Below are positions 13,462-14,966 of a stretch of DNA of 14,966 nt, in pieces (positions within the stretch are counted from its first letter, which is position 1; each line of letters opens with the position of its first letter). Below the pieces are notes generated by a model. It had not been told where the DNA came from, did not search any database, and was given only the letters and a program-made list of their open reading frames with translations. The stretch lies in NCBI GenBank assembly GCA_950097605.1, contig CATNEU010000011.1:1-14966 (forward strand), written 5' to 3'. The DNA is from an uncultured Oscillospiraceae bacterium. GTDB taxonomy: Bacteria > Bacillota > Clostridia > Oscillospirales > Ruminococcaceae. Position numbers and translations under genes: made by a program.

Positions 13462-13489
13462 ATACAAACACCCCTCTTTCCGAACATGC

Positions 13490-13533
13490 AGGCCTAAAAA
13501 CCTGTATATTTAGCCGTACAAACTGATATATTT
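13490..13533 (-). repeat. Imperfect 22-bp tandem direct repeat upstream of the cupin gene
   Basis: On the minus strand two adjacent 22-bp units (13533-13512 and 13511-13490) both begin AAATATA, share GGTTT/AGTTT-like centres and end in CT, agreeing at 16 of 22 positions. A 22-bp period equals two helical turns. It lies 30-70 bp upstream of the cupin start and could be a regulator site or part of an AT-rich promoter. Confidence 0.4.
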
Positions 13534-13558
13534 ACGGGTTTTCCATCTAAATACCATA

Positions 13559-13589
13559 TAAAAAGCCGCCGGCACGATGTCCGGCGGCT
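13559..13589 (-). terminator. Terminator of the MsmX-type ATPase gene
   Basis: Perfect 9-bp arms AGCCGCCGG/CCGGCGGCT (13564-13572, 13581-13589) with an 8-base loop are followed on the minus strand by TTTTTATAT. It lies 27 bases after the stop codon. Confidence 0.9.
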
Positions 13590-13615
13590 GCTATTTCTGT
13601 CAAGACAGGGTCCGA

Positions 13616-14734
13616 TTAATGGAAAATTGCCTTTTCCGTGTCCTTGTCAAACACATGAATCTTGTTGACATCCAGCGACATCTCGATCTCATCGCCCATT
13701 TTGGCGGTCGAGCGCGGGGACACGCGTGCAATCAGGTTGATATCTTCACATTTGAGGTAGAGATAGGTTTCCGCGCCCATGAGCTCGGTGACTTCAACAT
13801 TACAGACGATCTTGGAAGTTTCCGCTGCTTTAATGAACATCTCCTCGTCGTGCAGGTTTTCCGGCCGGATGCCCATAATGACTTCTTTGTCGATGTAGTC
13901 GGCAACGTCCTCCACCTTCGCTTTGCCTTCGGGAAGCACAATGCTGTACTTGCCGTGTGCAAATTCGATGCACACCTTGCCGTCCTTGTTGCGGAGCACC
14001 GCGTCGATAAAGTTCATCTGCGGAGAACCCATAAAGCCTGCAACAAACAAGTTGGTCGGGAAAGAATAGAGGTTGTTCGGCGTGTCAACCTGCTGGATGA
14101 AGCCATCTTTCATAACAACGATTCTGTCGCCCATCGTCATGGCCTCAACCTGGTCGTGCGTAACATAGATAAAGGTGGTCTGCAGGCGCGCATGCAGCTT
14201 GGAGAGCTCGGTCCTCATCTGCGCGCGGAGCTTTGCGTCGAGGTTGGAAAGCGGTTCGTCAAGGAGGAACACCTTCGGCTCACGGACAATTGCACGGCCA
14301 AGCGCAACACGCTGGCGCTGACCGCCCGAGAGAGCTTTCGGTTTGCGCTCGAGCAGATGGGAAATATCGAGGATTCTCGCAGCTTCCTGCACTCTTTTTT
14401 CAATTTCGTCCTTCGGCGTTTTTCTGAGCTTCAGGCCGAACGCCATATTATCGTAAACGGTCATATGCGGATAGAGCGCGTAGTTCTGGAACACCATCGC
14501 GATATCGCGGTCTTTTGGCGCCACGTCGTTGACGAGGGTATCGCCGATGTAGAGCTCTCCGCTCGAAATTTCCTCCAGACCTGCGATCATACGCAGGGTT
14601 GTGGATTTACCGCAGCCCGACGGGCCGACCAAGATGATAAACTCTTTATCTGCAATCTCAAGGTTAACGTCTGAAACGGCCGTTACACCGCCCTGATAGG
14701 TTTTGTAGATATGACGCAATGACAGATTTGCCAT
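13616..14734 (-). CDS. Sugar ABC transporter ATP-binding protein, MsmX/UgpC type
   Basis: This 372-residue cytoplasmic ATPase energises carbohydrate importers of the CUT1 class. Walker A is GPSGCGKST (37-45), the Q-loop is Gln83 in VFQNYALYPHMTV, the signature LSGGQRQRV (135-143), Walker B VFLLDEPLSNLD (155-166) and the switch His193 in VTHDQVEAMTMGDR. The C-terminal 130 residues are the MalK-like TOBE/regulatory domain with MGIRPENLHDEE. No permease or binding protein gene lies beside it. This fits MsmX-type ATPases, known in Firmicutes to be shared by several sugar importers encoded elsewhere. The ATG at 14734 follows AGGAGGT by 8 bases; an in-frame start at 14812 would lie upstream of the promoter -10 and is rejected. 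Its third-codon positions look less GC-rich than neighbouring genes, consistent with high expression, judged by eye. Confidence 0.93.
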   Translation of the reverse strand: MANLSLRHIYKTYQGGVTAVSDVNLEIADKEFIILVGPSGCGKSTTLRMIAGLEEISSGELYIGDTLVNDVAPKDRDIAMVFQNYALYPHMTVYDNMAFGLKLRKTPKDEIEKRVQEAARILDISHLLERKPKALSGGQRQRVALGRAIVREPKVFLLDEPLSNLDAKLRAQMRTELSKLHARLQTTFIYVTHDQVEAMTMGDRIVVMKDGFIQQVDTPNNLYSFPTNLFVAGFMGSPQMNFIDAVLRNKDGKVCIEFAHGKYSIVLPEGKAKVEDVADYIDKEVIMGIRPENLHDEEMFIKAAETSKIVCNVEVTELMGAETYLYLKCEDINLIARVSPRSTAKMGDEIEMSLDVNKIHVFDKDTEKAIFH

Positions 14735-14789
14735 GATACGGACCTCCTGTGTATTTTTATGAAGATAATCCTTCGTATAAACTAGTACT

Positions 14790-14819
14790 ACTATACCAAA
14801 TTGTATATACAAAATACAA
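14790..14819 (-). promoter_or_regulatory. Promoter of the MsmX-type gene with internal palindrome
   Basis: On the minus strand TTGTAT -35 (14819-14814), an 18-bp spacer and TATAGT -10 (14795-14790) form a plausible sigma-A promoter, start near 14783. The spacer holds a perfect 12-bp palindrome TTGTATATACAA (14801-14812), and TAGTACTA (14783-14790) covers the expected start site. Either could be a repressor site controlling sugar uptake. Confidence 0.6.
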
Positions 14820-14898
14820 TACTCATTTCTCCAAAGTTTAAAAACCTACTTTATGAAAAATTACTAATAATGCACGAAATAAAGACAAAATGCAAACT

Positions 14899-14966
14899 CT
14901 ATTCGGTATTCTGCTCCAAAAGTTTCTCCACTTCTTTGTGCAACATTGCTCGGCACTGTCCCAAAC
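14899..14966 (-). CDS. C-terminal end of a leftward gene, cut by the window edge
   Basis: From the right edge a frame open to the TAG at 14899-14901 encodes about 21 residues, LGQCRAMLHKEVEKLLEQNT plus Glu, which looks like a charged amphipathic C-terminal helix. The other two minus-strand frames are also open over this short span but read as unlikely sequence. Too little is present to name a family. The AT-rich gap 14820-14898 separates it from the MsmX promoter; no clear terminator hairpin is seen there. Confidence 0.4.
   Translation of the reverse strand, partial: LGQCRAMLHKEVEKLLEQNTE

Noticed and set aside
11117..13513. A 798-codon open frame on the plus strand
   Set aside because: It runs antisense across thiC, the riboswitch, the MmcQ-like and the cupin genes. 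Its sequence is rich in Arg, His and Pro without domain motifs, as expected for a shadow frame in GC-rich DNA.
14735..14812. N-terminal extension of the MsmX-type ATPase
   Set aside because: It would begin upstream of the predicted -10 box. The family N-terminus and ribosome binding site match the ATG at 14734.
1..14966. CRISPR array, insertion sequence, prophage or toxin-antitoxin genes
   Set aside because: No regularly spaced repeats, transposase or integrase motifs, terminal inverted repeats or typical antitoxin/toxin pairs were seen on either strand.

Overview
The window looks like chromosomal DNA from a fairly GC-rich anaerobic Firmicute of class Clostridia, probably Oscillospirales. 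This rests on strong AGGAGG-type ribosome binding sites, sigma-A promoters with extended -10 elements, short-form clostridial ThiC, an MsmX-type sugar ATPase, and many intrinsic terminators. The genus is not determined. I see no transposase, integrase, tRNA, rRNA or CRISPR array.

Left part (1-3970). A 5'-truncated regulator with a C-terminal ArsR-type winged helix ends at a long bidirectional terminator. Next come a convergent 62-residue membrane-anchored protein and a two-gene vitamin B6 unit: a PdxK/PdxY-type kinase and an ECF transporter S component. The unit has its own promoter and candidate operators. A GNAT acetyltransferase with its own promoter and terminator follows.

Middle part (3998-9466). 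A leftward three-gene ABC export operon (ATPase, large permease, small permease) and a leftward OmpR-type two-component system lie on either side of a rightward NimA-like flavin protein gene. The promoters of the ABC operon and of the two-component operon carry the same 18-bp element. It contains a GTWGA direct repeat with 11-bp period, placed exactly 9 bp upstream of the -10 box where a -35 box should be. This is sequence-level evidence that the response regulator activates both itself and the transporter. It is the most interesting signal here: a self-contained sensing and export module whose ligand is unknown.

Right part (9583-12773). Leftward thiCED forms a thiamine pyrimidine and coupling operon. 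Coding regions overlap at each junction. The promoter is near consensus, and the leader holds a TPP riboswitch followed by an intrinsic terminator, so control by transcription attenuation is likely.

Far right (12770-14966). An overlapping pair encodes a cupin protein and a MmcQ/YjbR-like protein. An MsmX/UgpC-type sugar-import ATPase follows, with a 12-bp palindrome inside its promoter. The last 22 codons of a probable further leftward gene reach the window edge.
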